Shown: one piece after another, positions 34,481-49,177 of the stretch
How positions within the stretch are numbered: position 1 is the stretch's first letter
Layout of the letters: every line of letters begins with the position of its first letter
Assembly (NCBI GenBank): GCA_036346225.1
Contig: JARFIW010001104.1
Span: 8,644,001-8,708,000, forward strand
Direction of reading: 5' to 3'
Source of the DNA: Platerodrilus igneus
Taxonomy: Eukaryota; Arthropoda; Insecta; Coleoptera; Lycidae
DNA length: 64,000 bases
The notes under the pieces: generated by a model
Databases searched by the model: none
What the model saw: the letters and a program-made list of their open reading frames with translations, nothing else
What the model was told of the DNA's origin: nothing
Made by a program: the position numbers and the translations under genes

Positions 34481-34859
34481 CCTTCCAGTGTGACTTTCCA
34501 TCAAATGTATGTGATTTTATTCTAAATCTCGGCGTCGGTTCGCATTTTCCGACATTTTTAGATTCTGGGGCACACTATTATATCACTGGGAATGTGGAAT
34601 GTGTACTGTTAGAGGATTAATTGGTTTGAGTTTTCAGCATTTTCACTTAATTTGTTCGAAACTTCTTCTAACTTCGCTGCTAGTCTTACAAGATTTTTGT
34701 TTTATTTCTCTGCGTGTTCTAAGTTTTCTTCCACTCCGAACTTGAAGTTCTTTAAAATCAACAGAATTTCGCGGTCTATTTTCTTTTTTTCACTAGGAGT
34801 GACCAGGATGCAAGTGGGAATCGTTTAAAAGTCTTTAAGCTCACTGCTTGACACAGCAG
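34481..34859 (-). pseudogene. N-terminal gag/leader region of the Ty3/gypsy element
   Basis: The minus strand contains LVRLAAKLEEVSNKLSEN (34700-34630), a charged helix like the N-terminal coiled region of gag. No clear tRNA primer-binding site follows the 5' LTR. The sequence there is CTGCTGTGTCAAGCAG. Confidence 0.5.
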
Positions 34860-35190
34860 TGTAACAAAAACACTATTTACAAGAACAACAGTTCTTTATT
34901 TTCTAACTGATTATAGAAGTCTTTTTAGCAACTTGTAGTTACAATAAAATTTGTAAAAGCTTTCACAAGTTATATCCTGCTAATTAGGAGTATTACAATC
35001 AAAGCTGCAATTAGAACTGAACTGCAGAACTTCCTAGCGGTAATTTATACCGTAGCTATTTGTTCTAGATCAATCTACAAGGTACCAGAATTTGCTAATA
35101 ACATCTCGAATGCACTTATTGTAATCTTTTTAATGTAAAGTCTTGTACCTGTCAATCTAGTGACCTCACACTGCGGAATGCACAAATCCT
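34860..35190 (-). repeat. 5' LTR of the Ty3/gypsy element
   Basis: Plus orientation begins TGTAACAAAAACACTATTTA and aligns with the LTR at 31516. The homology fades after CCTTCGTTTA near 35189. A GTTACA near 35311 might be the true outer end. Confidence 0.7.
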
Positions 35191-35861
35191 TCGTTTAAGA
35201 CCTATCGGCGATACAGATACAGATTTAAGTGTTTGTCAGATTAAATGATAGTGAAAATTAAAATGTGTACTAAATACTATACCAACACTCGTGTAACTGG
35301 ATATCCTGTTACAATGATCTAATTTTTACCCCCGTTTATAAGTAAATGCAAATAAAATTAAACCTAAACTTAACCTTTATTGACATTAAATAACTGCAAT
35401 GTAAACCTTGTTTCTTTATTTCACTCTGGCCAGGTATTACTAAAAGAAATCCTTAAAAAAACATTAAATTAATTCCATTGATCATACTATCACTCGAATT
35501 TTCTCGTTTCTCATAGTTAATTACATGACATTATAAATCCCAATTTTCGAAATTGCTTTTAATAACATAAAAACAGTTAAATACCAACTTTTTATTAAAC
35601 ATTCCTATGAGCATTAAAAATACTAAATTTTTACTCTTTTAGCAACAATCATTTCATTAATACACCTTACATTTAAAAACAATATGCACTAATTTTGTGA
35701 CTAAGTTAGGACAACAAAATAATTACTTTCATCTTGGTTAACTTCCCATTACATAAATACTAACCATTTACATTTTTCATTCACATAAATATTCATAACT
35801 CATAAATCTATACTTAAAAGCTCATTCTACTCACTGTTTAATTTCAGGATGTGCATCGACA
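35191..35861. other. Unassigned AT-rich region
   Basis: No coding or repeat signal beyond the possible outer LTR end near 35311. Confidence 0.4.
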
Positions 35862-36050
35862 CCCATTTTTTTTCTTACAACAGTTACTTAGGTTATCCAA
35901 CAACAGCATCATCCTGTGCAACAACTTCAATTTTATTTCTTGCCTCGATTACTTAGGTTATCCAACAACAGCAGTCTCTTTCCAACTACGCCAATTTTTT
36001 TCTTTCAACAATTACTAAGGTTATCCATCAACTGCAGCACCATCAACATA
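35862..36050. repeat. Three-copy tandem repeat, period about 64
   Basis: TTACTTAGGTTATCCAACAA (ACTAAGGTTATCCATCAA in copy three) recurs with GGTTATCC at 35891, 35956 and 36019. Each copy is preceded by a T-rich TTTTTTTCTT-like stretch. Confidence 0.8.
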
Positions 36051-36289
36051 ACATACCACCAAATCCAACTTATTGAAGAGATGAACTCTCCAGGTTCCTT
36101 AACCTGTTTGTCTCGGTTATTACGACATTAAATTCACACCCCGCGCGTGTAAAACCACATTTGCAAGCGTATCTCAACTTCTTGTCGCCCGCCGCGAATA
36201 TTTTCTGCGCGAAATTCACTATCACATCTTGGAGCCATGTACTGTTAACTTAACTATGATCATACCGCATTAAAAAATCCTATTTATTA

Positions 36290-36740
36290 ATTTCTGTAGT
36301 TAGCTTTGAATGTCTTGCCATGTCTTCAATATAATCTTTCAGTTAATGGTTTCGGTATTGTCACGTATTAATTAATTTTATTAATGTATACTGTATCGTT
36401 TTGTTTATTGCATGACTTATGTAACATTCTTGTTTTGCATATTTATTACATTGCGTAATTTATGAAATCTTTTATTTCATCGGTTTTTATTGCCGCAACG
36501 TTTTTCCTATTTACTGACTCATGCGTTATCTTAATCTTTTATTAAATCATACCAATTTATTTTAAGGAAATGTATTTTTATGGCTTTAATTATATTAATT
36601 GCTCTAAATGAAATTATATTTTGTAAAACAAAAGAAAAAAATTATTATGTTTTTAAATTAATATTAATTATTCGTGAAATCTACTATACATGGTACATCA
36701 ATATTGATTTTGTCCAGTTAAATAAATTTTTTCTTTTTCG
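36290..36740 (+). repeat. Dispersed repeat, copy 1 (partner at 43240-43740)
   Basis: Shares in order with 43240-43740: TTATTACATTGCRTRATTTATG, CGGTTTTYATTG, CCTATTTACTGACTC/CCTATTATGACTC, GAAATTATATTTT, TATTCGTGAAAT and TACATCAATA/TGCATCAATA. Both are on the plus strand. No coding content. Family unknown. Confidence 0.65.
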
Positions 36741-37559
36741 ATTTGGTTTATAGGTAGTGAAACGCAGTGCGTTATACATTCTTTTTTTTTAAACATAAGT
36801 TGCCAAGTATTTAATTTTAAGCGTTTATTTTGTCTATTATCATGAAGTAGTCTCTTGTCATACACCGCTCACCATCCGTAAGAAGGTTTATATTAAACAA
36901 TCAAATCAGTTTTGGTTTTTCCGCAAAAACTATATTCTTTTAATCATTTTTATACTTGAACACATTTTCTGTAATAACCCTTTGTGGTTTTCTCTCATTT
37001 CTTCCGAATTTTTCTATAATTTTAGTTTTATATTTTTTAAAGTTTTTAACAAATTTATTTCAGACTTTCGTTTTTGCTTTAAATCTCTGAAATGATCTTG
37101 TTTTTTTTTTGTTTGGTTTTATCGCGCCTTTGTTACGAGTGTTTGAAGCGTTAAATTATTAAATTTAGAATTTCCCATAAAAGGACGGAAATCCCGTAAC
37201 AAAATAAAGATGTACCACCGGCTAGAGCACAGCCTATCAGAAAAATTGATTCTAATAAATTAGAGATCAATATGATACAGTTTCGATCCTGAAGTGGACC
37301 GTTCGCTTTGTTTCATCATGTAATTACCTGGCTTTGCCTTCCTCACGTGGCTGAATGCCCAAGTGTGAGGAATTTGTATTTAACCGGCCGACTGAAGGTC
37401 GAACCGGGTCATGTATTCAATAATAATATAATATAATATAACATGCAAAAAGGTAAAAATGTAAAGGTAAAAAGGTATATGTGTACATAACAGAGTAAAA
37501 CCGTTCATGCATCTTTCATTCCGGCATATGTGCACGCTCCTGGTGCTGACTGTAAACCA
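36741..37559. other. Region between dispersed repeat and LINE 3' end
   Basis: T-rich sequence, then (ATAAT)n near 37420-37440, probably the tail zone of the R2-type LINE (3' UTR on the minus strand). A GC-richer patch near 37320-37410 contains CCTCACGTGGCTG and its near-complement AGTGTGAGG, giving a weak stem. Confidence 0.4.
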
Positions 37560-37689
37560 GACGCATAAAGACCCTGTGTATCATACGCTGCCGTTGATGG
37601 TATTTGCGACAAGACTCTTACAAGCGGAACTGCTCAGACCGAGGCTTCAACGACCTTTCTGTTACTACTTGCCCATGTTCCCCGAGTAA

Positions 37690-38389
37690 CAATGACCAAA
37701 TCAGTGATTAACAAGTCTTTCCCGGGATATAATTTCTCGATAAGACTTGTTACTCTGCGGACGCTATAGTACTCAGGTTTCTGAGCAGCTGCAACAGCCA
37801 GGTCCGTTCGACCCTCCCAAGGTATAGTGACCTCGCACAGGACAACCGAATTTTCTCTTAGAAAGAGTTAATCCGGTTTCTTTAAGCTGCTATCCGCAAG
37901 TCGCAACCTAGGCTCCTCCCTTATAATCCAGCCCCTGCGCTTTGCTGCCCCGACTAAACAGTTGGAGACCCTGTCATGGCGCCTAATCCTGTGCCAGTGT
38001 GTAACTGGACAAGCTTGAAGCGCATGTGACAAGGTCTCCATCCTGTTGCAACCGGCCCGACATTTGCGTTGAGCGACTGGATTGCTCGGCAGGCTCCTAG
38101 TGGGTAGAAGGTTGCCTCGCAGTTGTACAGCCTGTACATTGTCTCGCCACGTCCAAGCGGAGGGTGGGGCAGAGACCCAGAAGACACTATAGTTGGTAGA
38201 TCGCCCTTGGTCTAGTCCGTTCGTCAAGTAAGAATCTCGGAGCCTATCACACCAACGACTGCGAATAAGGCGTTTATTCTCTCCATGCTGATTGGTCATA
38301 ATGGAGAGACGATTAAACAGCCTTTCGACTCCTTTAAGGGACAAAATACGTGCTGAGAATTCATTCGATTTGGTTAGGAGATTTAACAA
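37690..38389 (-). pseudogene. R2-type LINE C-terminus: CCHC knuckle and endonuclease
   Basis: The minus strand reads RKCRAGCNRMETLSHALQAC, then PVTHWHRIRRHDRV. This is the Cys-Cys-His-Cys knuckle of R2 elements (CRAGC, then LSHxLQxC), followed by the RRHxxV helix. Further on come SLKKPD and, after a frame change near 37862, VVLCEVTIPWEGRTDLAVAA with KPEYYSV. These correspond to the PD...D/E...K core of the restriction-like endonuclease, with Glu in the second acidic position (also seen in related clades). The upstream part contains RWCDRLRDSYLTNGLDQGR, typical of the thumb-linker. Confidence 0.82.
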
Positions 38390-38560
38390 TCTCGATCTTA
38401 GGATTGCTGGAATACTACCGGTGAAACTAAAGACTCCCAGTCCTCCGTCACTGGTGTGCGCGTGGATGTAAGCATCCGAGCATGTCCGATTGAGGTGTAA
38501 AACCTTGCGGACATATACAGCACTATCGTATCTGCTATTTTTAATATTTTGGCGTTGATT

Positions 38561-39489
38561 CTAGAAGATTGAAAGAGGTAGACAATAACGGGTCAAAAGG
38601 TGGTACTTTAAGAGTGCCAACTTTTGCACAGGCTTCAGGCCTACCTTCTCAATTCGGTTAAGCTCTTTACCGAGAGTTTCCACACTGATTGGGGCCTGAC
38701 CCAGAACATTATACTGGGCCCTTAGATATTGTAACAGGTCGTCCGGTCCAACCTGTCGTATCTGGTCTCCGCCTAAATGGAAGAGTGCTGTACTATAATT
38801 AAATAGGGTTCTCTTCCCTGGCAGCACCCCAGCGGATACTGTCATGCTCTTATCCGGATTCAGTGTGTTCGAGGAATCTCTCGGTAACACATAACAGCTT
38901 ACGGCAGTCACCTGCCATGTCAGCCATGAGAAGGAGGTCGTCACCATATGCAACCGCAGACACCCTCGGACCACCTAATAAACCTAATAAACCTAATAAA
39001 CCGATGAATGCCCTACTCCACCTCAAATCGACGAAGTGCTCTGAACACGGAAGCGTGAGATGCCGTATCAAATGCTTTAGAAATATCTAAAGAAAGCAGA
39101 TCGAAGGGTTTCCCCTTCAATCGGTTGTTAGGTATTACGGCATCCAGAGTGACCGTGTTCAGTAGCACTCCATCAACCCTGGTAAATCCTCTTTGCAGGA
39201 GATGTATGGGCTGAGCACTCATTCGTCGCGCTATGATTTTGTTTACTAGTCGCAGAACTACAGATGAAATTGTTATAGGCCGCCCGTTATCTAAACTGGC
39301 GGGATCTCTACCCTTGCTAAGCAGAATAGTTCTATTCTCTTTCAATCTCCCTGGTACAACACCAAAATATAGCCTTATGTTATAAAGCAGTAACAACCTG
39401 CGTTTACTGATGTCTAAGCCCAGTTCAGACAATGCTATCAGGTCCGGTCCTCTGGCGTTGGATTTGCAGGTGCAGCTTACCCAGGCCAA
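38561..39489 (-). pseudogene. R2-type LINE reverse transcriptase, motif B deleted
   Basis: RT motifs on the minus strand: NARGPDLIALSELGL, RTILLSKGRDPASLDNGRPI, then SLDISKAFDT with the first catalytic Asp at about 39087, and AYGDDLLLMAD with the catalytic Asp pair near 38942-38937. YGDD replaces the usual YADD. Only about 46 codons separate the two motifs. An R2 RT normally has about 100, including the GVKQGDPLSP block, which is absent. A 9-bp triplication lies at the join (38974-39002). Confidence 0.82.
38974..39002. repeat. Three tandem copies of CCTAATAAA inside the RT
   Basis: Copies at 38974-38982, 38983-38991 and 38992-39000 translate on the minus strand to GLLGLLGLL, in frame with the YGDD motif. 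They sit exactly where the RT motif B region is missing. Confidence 0.9.
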
Positions 39490-40409
39490 GTCATAATAGG
39501 GAGAAAAATTTCAAGTTTTTCCTCCTTGTAGACAGGGATCCCGATGCGTTCACTGTCTTGAATTGGCATAATACCAAAGAGCTTATTGTATTTGTCGTAG
39601 ATTGAATCTATGGGCGGAAGCTGGTCCTCAGTTGTTAGAGGAAGGTCGTCTATGACACAGTCTGCCAATTTGACCATGTTTGATCTATACATCTGCTCTA
39701 CCTTCTTGTACAGCAGTGCCTTCCCCGACTCCGCCCATAATTCCAAACCACCCCTTCGTTTAAGGTGTCATGGTCTTTGTATGGCTTTGTCTTTGGTCTC
39801 TCGCCCATTGTTTCATAAAAGCTTCCCATCCACTGATCAAGTGCATCCCGCACACGCTCTCTGTCATTTTTGATGGAGTTGGCCATTGCTAGAGTATAGA
39901 TGTCGCTATCCGAGGTTGGCCAGTCGCCATAGTTGTTAAACAGTCTCCAGAGCAGCCCTGAAGGGGTAGACGTGAGGCGTTGGCGCAACCTGAATAAATT
40001 CAGGGGCCTCAATATTTAACGGGACTGGCGTGGTGACGAGGTCTGGTGCTTCTAGTGTTACGAGAAAATCCACGGATAATTCAGAGTCGACGCGGTTCCT
40101 ACTTTTCGGCAAGGTTACCGCGTCAACGGGTTCAACAAAAACGGAATCTAGCCTTCTACGGGTCGGTCGTTTAGCGCTGATTCCCATGGATAGGGCTTGT
40201 GTTGCACTGTGGGTTCGAGCTGCCACGCTGGATATCGCAGATGCATTCCTTAATCCAGTACGGCTCGGGTCTGAGGATCCGACTCCCGCAATGGGGTTGT
40301 TCGATAAGACTAGACTTGCCGGTGAAAGTGGGTGGATTTCTGTTTGCACCAGAACACCCGTCTCGCCGTTCTCGTTGTTTTCTTCTCGGCGTTACAATCG
40401 ACGTTTCCT
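39490..40409 (-). pseudogene. R2-type LINE linker and RT N-terminal region
   Basis: Overlapping open pieces at 39477-39746, 39698-40012 and 39936-40349. The last is rich in Ser, Pro and Thr, as in the variable linker of R2 proteins. The first two contain charged segments (KNDRERVRDALDQWMGSF, MYRSNMVKLADCVID) like the RT-0/-1 region before the palm. Conservation is low, so this is mainly positional. Confidence 0.65.
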
Positions 40410-40900
40410 CTAATCGTTGGCTTTGGCCAGACGCTGGTTCTCCTCTTCCAGCTCTTCCGCTATATCTGGTCCCGACTCGTCTCCAGCCTGGCCGCTGCAG
40501 ACCAGGCTTTCAACTAGATCTTTGTACCGAGCGGTGCGTCTTACGAACTTTATCGTGTCTAGGGTTCTCCCAGGGAATAATAGAACGAGGTACTGGTTGA
40601 GAAATTTGCTTTTGTATTTAATTTCTAGGTTGGCTAGGGCCATCAACTTCTCGTCTTCCCAACGGAAGTCCGACCTGATGGGATGGTCAAACTCATTCAC
40701 TAGTTTTTCGTTATAATTGGTAGTATGGGCTAACCTCAAATGCTGTCGCACACCAGCATATGTATTGAATTCTCTTTGACAGATTTCGCAAGTATTGCTC
40801 CTTAGGGCAGATGGTGTCCCCCTACAGTAGCGTATTCTGATGTTGTTTTACAGCAGCCTCGGTTGCGAACACTTTACCGCAAACACACGTTTCAGGCATA
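40410..40900 (-). pseudogene. R2-type LINE N-terminus: zinc finger and Myb-like motif
   Basis: A clear C2H2 finger reads CEICQREFNTYAGVRQHLRL then AH (40804-40730). It is preceded by a damaged finger with CVCGKVFATEAAVKQH (start codon at about 40899). It is followed by SDFRWEDEKLMALANLE and FPGRTLDTIKFVRR, the Myb-type DNA-binding region before the R2 RT. These domains recognise the target DNA. A stop and a frame change separate the two fingers. Confidence 0.8.
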
Positions 40901-40947
40901 CTGAATAAATAAAATGGTGTATATATAAAACGGGACAGATCATGCAG

Positions 40948-41205
40948 TTACACACTAAAAAGGCAGGAGGGTTCCTCACTGAATATAGTCAGTTCGGGAA
41001 TTTGTAAAAGTAGGTCAAACGTACCCTTTGCTTGACGTTCGGCTACAGTGTTGGCAACTATCACTTCAAACCGTACGGTAAGCCTAAGTGATAGAAGGTT
41101 CCGACTCTCATTTGTACAAAAATGCACGAAAGTCTTGTCAGCCTTGTAGAAAATAGCTTCAGGTTTTGAGCAAGTCGCTCTAAATTTCGCTCTCTTAAAA
41201 CTCAC
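40948..41205 (-). other. 85-codon open frame upstream of the LINE, unassigned
   Basis: Minus-strand frame with no recognised motif. It lies just 5' of the LINE zinc fingers, separated by about 50 bases with TATATATA. It may be LINE 5' sequence or chance. Confidence 0.25.
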
Positions 41206-41344
41206 TAGATTTGGAAGCGCTTTGGTTCACCTGATTCTAGATATCTACGATCTGAGAGTCATAGTTACTACCTTACATGTGATTTTTCAATGCTCCACCC
41301 AAAGGTGCTACATTGGCTAGGAAGCGAGTTTCTTTAACCTGGAA

Positions 41345-41525
41345 AATTTGGAATTTTGCCGAACCCTTGCTGTTCTAAGCAAGGTAGGGCTCTTTAACGT
41401 GCGTGACAATACTCACACGCGGGACCTCCATTTTACCTCTCATTTCTCAAGCGGATTGTGTCGGGATTCGAACCCGGGACCTTGGGCGTAGTAGTGACAC
41501 GCATACCAACTACGCTACGGAGCCG
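41345..41525 (-). mobile_element. tRNA-derived SINE
   Basis: On the minus strand, A box TAGCGTAGTTGG (41507-41518) and B box GGTTCGAATCC (41464-41474) are perfect internal RNA polymerase III promoter matches with tRNA-like spacing. The D arm can pair (GCGT/ATGC) and the T arm is 4 of 5. The acceptor stem and a regular anticodon stem do not pair, so it is not a functional tRNA gene. A body with ACGCGGGACCTCC (plus strand) extends to about 41345. Confidence 0.75.
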
Positions 41526-42000
41526 CCCAACATAGTTGCTACCGCCAATCGGGGGGTTTGGGAGGGACGATCTCCTCCAACCATTCCCAACCTGGCGCCT
41601 GCTGCGGGAGTCAAGAGCTCTGTCACTCTTCACGCTCAACAGAAACCGACCCGTTTCGGACTTACAGCCTGACACTTACGTTGCACGTAGATCGGTGCCC
41701 GGACAATCCTGTTGGTGGTATCCCAAGCTCCCGTACTATGACTCGAACTTACCAGGATGAAGTTGCCTCTTCCATCTTAAGGGTTCATACACGCACGAGA
41801 TCGAACACGAAGCCCACTGTCTCTACTAAACGATGCCTGCGCCTAATTAGCCGACACCAAGACGGGGTACCAGCAGCCAACCTGGTTAGGACTCGTCATT
41901 CTCATTGGAGACGGTGTCATACTAGGTGGCATGCACACACCACTACAGTGGTGTTTGGTGAGTACGTATAGAAATAAGTAAAGAAAATAGAACAAAATCA
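41526..42000. other. GC-richer repeat-like segment next to the SINE
   Basis: Base composition is clearly GC-richer than surrounding introns and similar to the SINE. Several short frames on both strands are likely shadows. It may belong to a composite SINE or another element on the minus strand. No domain recognised. Confidence 0.35.
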
Positions 42001-42017
42001 ATTATAAAAAATGTATC

Positions 42018-42190
42018 TAGGTGCAATTTCAAGCTACGTTACCAATAGCACTTACATTGTTAGGTTTTTAATCAGTTAAGCTTATGGGTTTTAGCTTTAA
42101 ACTCGGTAGTCTCTTGGTGAAATGGACTTTTTTTACAAAATGTCACCTATGTGTTTGCACAAATAAAACAAATCTCAACTTACTTTAGAT
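42018..42190 (+). repeat. Dispersed repeat copy (partner at 56025-56250)
   Basis: GGTGCAATTTCAAGCTACGT then AGCACTTAC and TTTTTACAAAATGTCAC match GGTGCAACTTCAAGCTACGT, AACACTTAC and TTTTTACAAAATGCTAC at 56032-56210, same orientation. Confidence 0.65.
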
Positions 42191-43239
42191 CTATTTTTCT
42201 ACTAACATTATTTCAACGTTGCTGTGAACAAGTATGCATATGACAATTTTAAATTTACTTACATTAATATTCACATCAGCCTCCTCAAGATATTCCTGTA
42301 ACAAAATACATAAAAAAATGGCAGAATTCATTATCAGTTCATTTCTAACACGTCAAAACCTTTATCATTAAATATCACAATCAGTTGCAATTGAACGTGC
42401 AATGTCCAGATCTTGTATTTTAAGTATTTCACACTATGCGGCATTTCAATAATTTATAACACAATCACTATATATAAATGTCATCAAAACAACTTCTAAC
42501 TTCTAAGAAAGTATGACTTACGGTTATGCCTTCAAGTGACTACAAAGAAGTTTATTGGAGCCAAGAGTAATTTATGTAATACTCAGGTATTTAATTTCAA
42601 ACTGATTTGGCTGCGAACCAAACCGTTCCAATATGTTAGTATTGTAGGTTATGTCGAAATCCGTACTTCACCACGTAGATCCCCATTTATTATTTCGTAA
42701 TCATAGGGGTGTTTGACGAAAAATCAAACTTTTACTTTTTACTCGCCCGTGTGCTTGTATTTATGGCTTGCAACTCAATAATTTGTTTTCTGTCGGGTGT
42801 AATTGCTGTCATATATTTCCATTTTCCTTATGTTTTAAGAGAGGATTGTGTCTGGTATTACCTAACACACGAAGCAAGCGTGAACGAACATGATACTAAC
42901 ATGCAAAAGCATCGTGATTGTGGTTATTCTATTATAGATGTATTGAAATCTTGCCACTTCGTACTTAATGCTGTAATGAATTATCGGAACTTAGTACCCA
43001 TGGATTTCGCTGTTAAGCGACTAGGTTTTACTCTACATTGTACTATCATTACAGTATGTCTAGAATTTTCTTAGCTTGCAACTATTTAACATTTAATTTA
43101 ACTTGTTTAATTACAAATTGGTAAAATCTTTTTTATATTTGGAATAATGTAGGTATGGAATATTCATATTAGTTGGTTCATGGTTATTTACTTTCCACAG
43201 TTAATGCTTTCTTTAAATATCGTGCTTCCGCTATCAAAA
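42191..43239. other. Unassigned region including a 121-codon frame
   Basis: The plus-strand frame 42709-43074 is open for 121 codons and rich in hydrophobic residues at its start (MACNSIICFLSGVIAVIYF). I recognise no family and see no splice or promoter support. Treat as uncertain. Confidence 0.25.
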
Positions 43240-43740
43240 ATTATTCGGATAAGTATTAGGTTTATCCTTCTGTAATTTAAATTAATTCATAAATCTGAGC
43301 TCGTATTAATTTGTATTTTATCATAAATAACTTTCTGATTTCGTGGTTTGAGTTTATAGCATGGCGATGGTGCCTGCATTTATTAATGATTATTACATTG
43401 CATGATTTATGGAAACTTCCTTTCAGCGGTTTTCATTGTTGTAGCATGTATCCTATTATGACTCGCGCGTATAAACTTGTACTGATGTATTGCTTTAGTT
43501 GTACTAACTACCCTAATTGAAATTATATTTTCTCTAACCAAAAATTGAAATATTATAAAGTCGTATTTGTAGTCCATACTTACAATGGGTTTTAATTATT
43601 AAATTGAAAAGTAGAAAACTTGGTTTAAAGTTTTCTACTTTTCAATTGAAATATCATATTGAATTAATATTAGCTATTCGTGAAATTCTTTATACAGGGT
43701 GCATCAATAATAATTTTGTTTTAGATTTATATTTCCCTAC
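43240..43740 (+). repeat. Dispersed repeat, copy 2, carrying a hairpin insertion
   Basis: Homologous to 36290-36740. The copy is interrupted between GAAATTATATTTT and the TATTCGTGAAAT block by extra sequence of about 90 bases containing the 20-bp hairpin at 43602-43647. It ends with ACAGGGTGCATCAATA. Confidence 0.65.
43602..43647. repeat. Perfect 20-bp hairpin
   Basis: Arms 43602-43621 (AATTGAAAAGTAGAAAACTT) and 43628-43647 are exact reverse complements with a 6-base loop. Found only in copy 2 of the dispersed repeat. Confidence 0.9.
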
Positions 43741-48349
<4,609 letters not shown>

Positions 48350-48720
48350 TTGTACGATTTGAACTGGACTTGCGGTTGAGGTCAAAGGTTTTCGGTGCAT
48401 GGGGATATTATGTACTGCCAAAGTTGCTATTTAATATTGGTATCTGCGTCATTGGATGGGTGCTTACGCATTAAATTTTGTATTATTTTATGAATTTTTA
48501 CCGAGTTGAGTAATTTACAGTGATTTTCGTTCTTTGAATTCGCGAAAATGTTTTCGTATACAAATTTGTAGGATGATTACACATGGAAAAATATGTTGGT
48601 ATTTTTCTAATTTGATATTGGATATGTGTAGCCTCTTTTATTACTGGTTGTAGAAGTACGTACTAAGCTATTTCCTACTTATTTCGATATTTTACTTTAA
48701 TACTATTATTGAATAGCCTT
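48350..48720 (+). repeat. Dispersed repeat copy (partner at 58625-58985)
   Basis: Shared blocks in the same order and orientation: GGTTTGTACGATTTGAACTG / GGTTTGTGCGACTTGAATTG, TCGGTGCATGGGGATATTA / TCGGTGCATGGGAATATTA, TTTTATGA, ACTGGTTGTAGAA / GCTGGTTGTAAAA and TCGATATTTTACT. Class unknown. Confidence 0.7.
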
Positions 48721-49177
48721 TTTCCAAAGGTAAGCTACCTAGTATTTATAAAATTTTTCGGTATTTTTTACTAAAGCTTTTAAATCTAAAGTTGATAAAT
48801 GCTTTTCTATTTACGAATGTATTCCTAAATAACTCGCGAGTGTTATAGAAAACTTGAGAGGTTATTTTTGTCCCTCTTCTTAAATGTGAGCCAAAATCAG
48901 AAGTGCAAGGTTATACAGCAATATCAATAATTTCTGCCCTCTTAAAATTATTGAAACAAATAATTTATTGTAAATTATATGAACATGCGAAATATGTATA
49001 GTCGGTACCGATTAAGGTGACGTATGATTCACGCGTTACATCGTTTGAATTGATACACAGTGAACGTATTTCTAGAATTCTAGATTAGTTCCTGTACTTA
49101 TTGTTGACAGATGACATAAATTGTAACGGCTGTTACATGACCATTATAAATAATTAAGTTTAAATACAATTACTTTT
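48721..49177. other. Unassigned AT-rich stretch
   Basis: No feature recognised between the dispersed repeat and the LINE 3' end. Confidence 0.4.

Larger units (their letters stand above)
31516..35190 (-). mobile_element. Ty3/gypsy LTR element (412/mdg1 type), internally deleted
   Basis: Two diverged LTRs at 31516-31966 and from 34860 bracket gag and integrase remnants on the minus strand. Gag is joined to the integrase N-terminus with no protease, RT or RNase H between them, so about 2 kb of pol is missing. Sequence divergence and stops mark it as old. LTRs match over several hundred bases, with many substitutions and gaps. Confidence 0.8.
37560..40900 (-). mobile_element. R2-type LINE, degraded, not in 28S rDNA
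   Basis: GC-richer than its surroundings. Order on the minus strand: C2H2 zinc fingers, Myb-like region, RT, CCHC knuckle, restriction-like endonuclease. This is the R2-clade plan. Several frameshifts split it into pieces at 40410-40900, 39936-40349, 39698-40012, 39477-39746, 39013-39489, 38561-39071 and 37690-38389. Flanks show no ribosomal sequence, so it is not at the canonical R2 target. Confidence 0.82.

Noticed and set aside
38863..40716. Plus-strand frames across the LINE
   Set aside because: They are antisense shadows of the GC-richer R2-type coding strand, which carries the recognisable domains.
37560..40900. Canonical 28S-inserted R2
   Set aside because: No 28S rRNA sequence is visible on either side.
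41464..41518. A tRNA gene on the minus strand
   Set aside because: A and B boxes are perfect, but the acceptor stem does not pair and the anticodon arm is irregular. Better explained as a tRNA-derived SINE.
42709..43074. 121-codon plus-strand frame as a membrane protein gene
   Set aside because: No family match known to me, no splice or promoter support and atypical composition. Kept only as part of an unassigned region.
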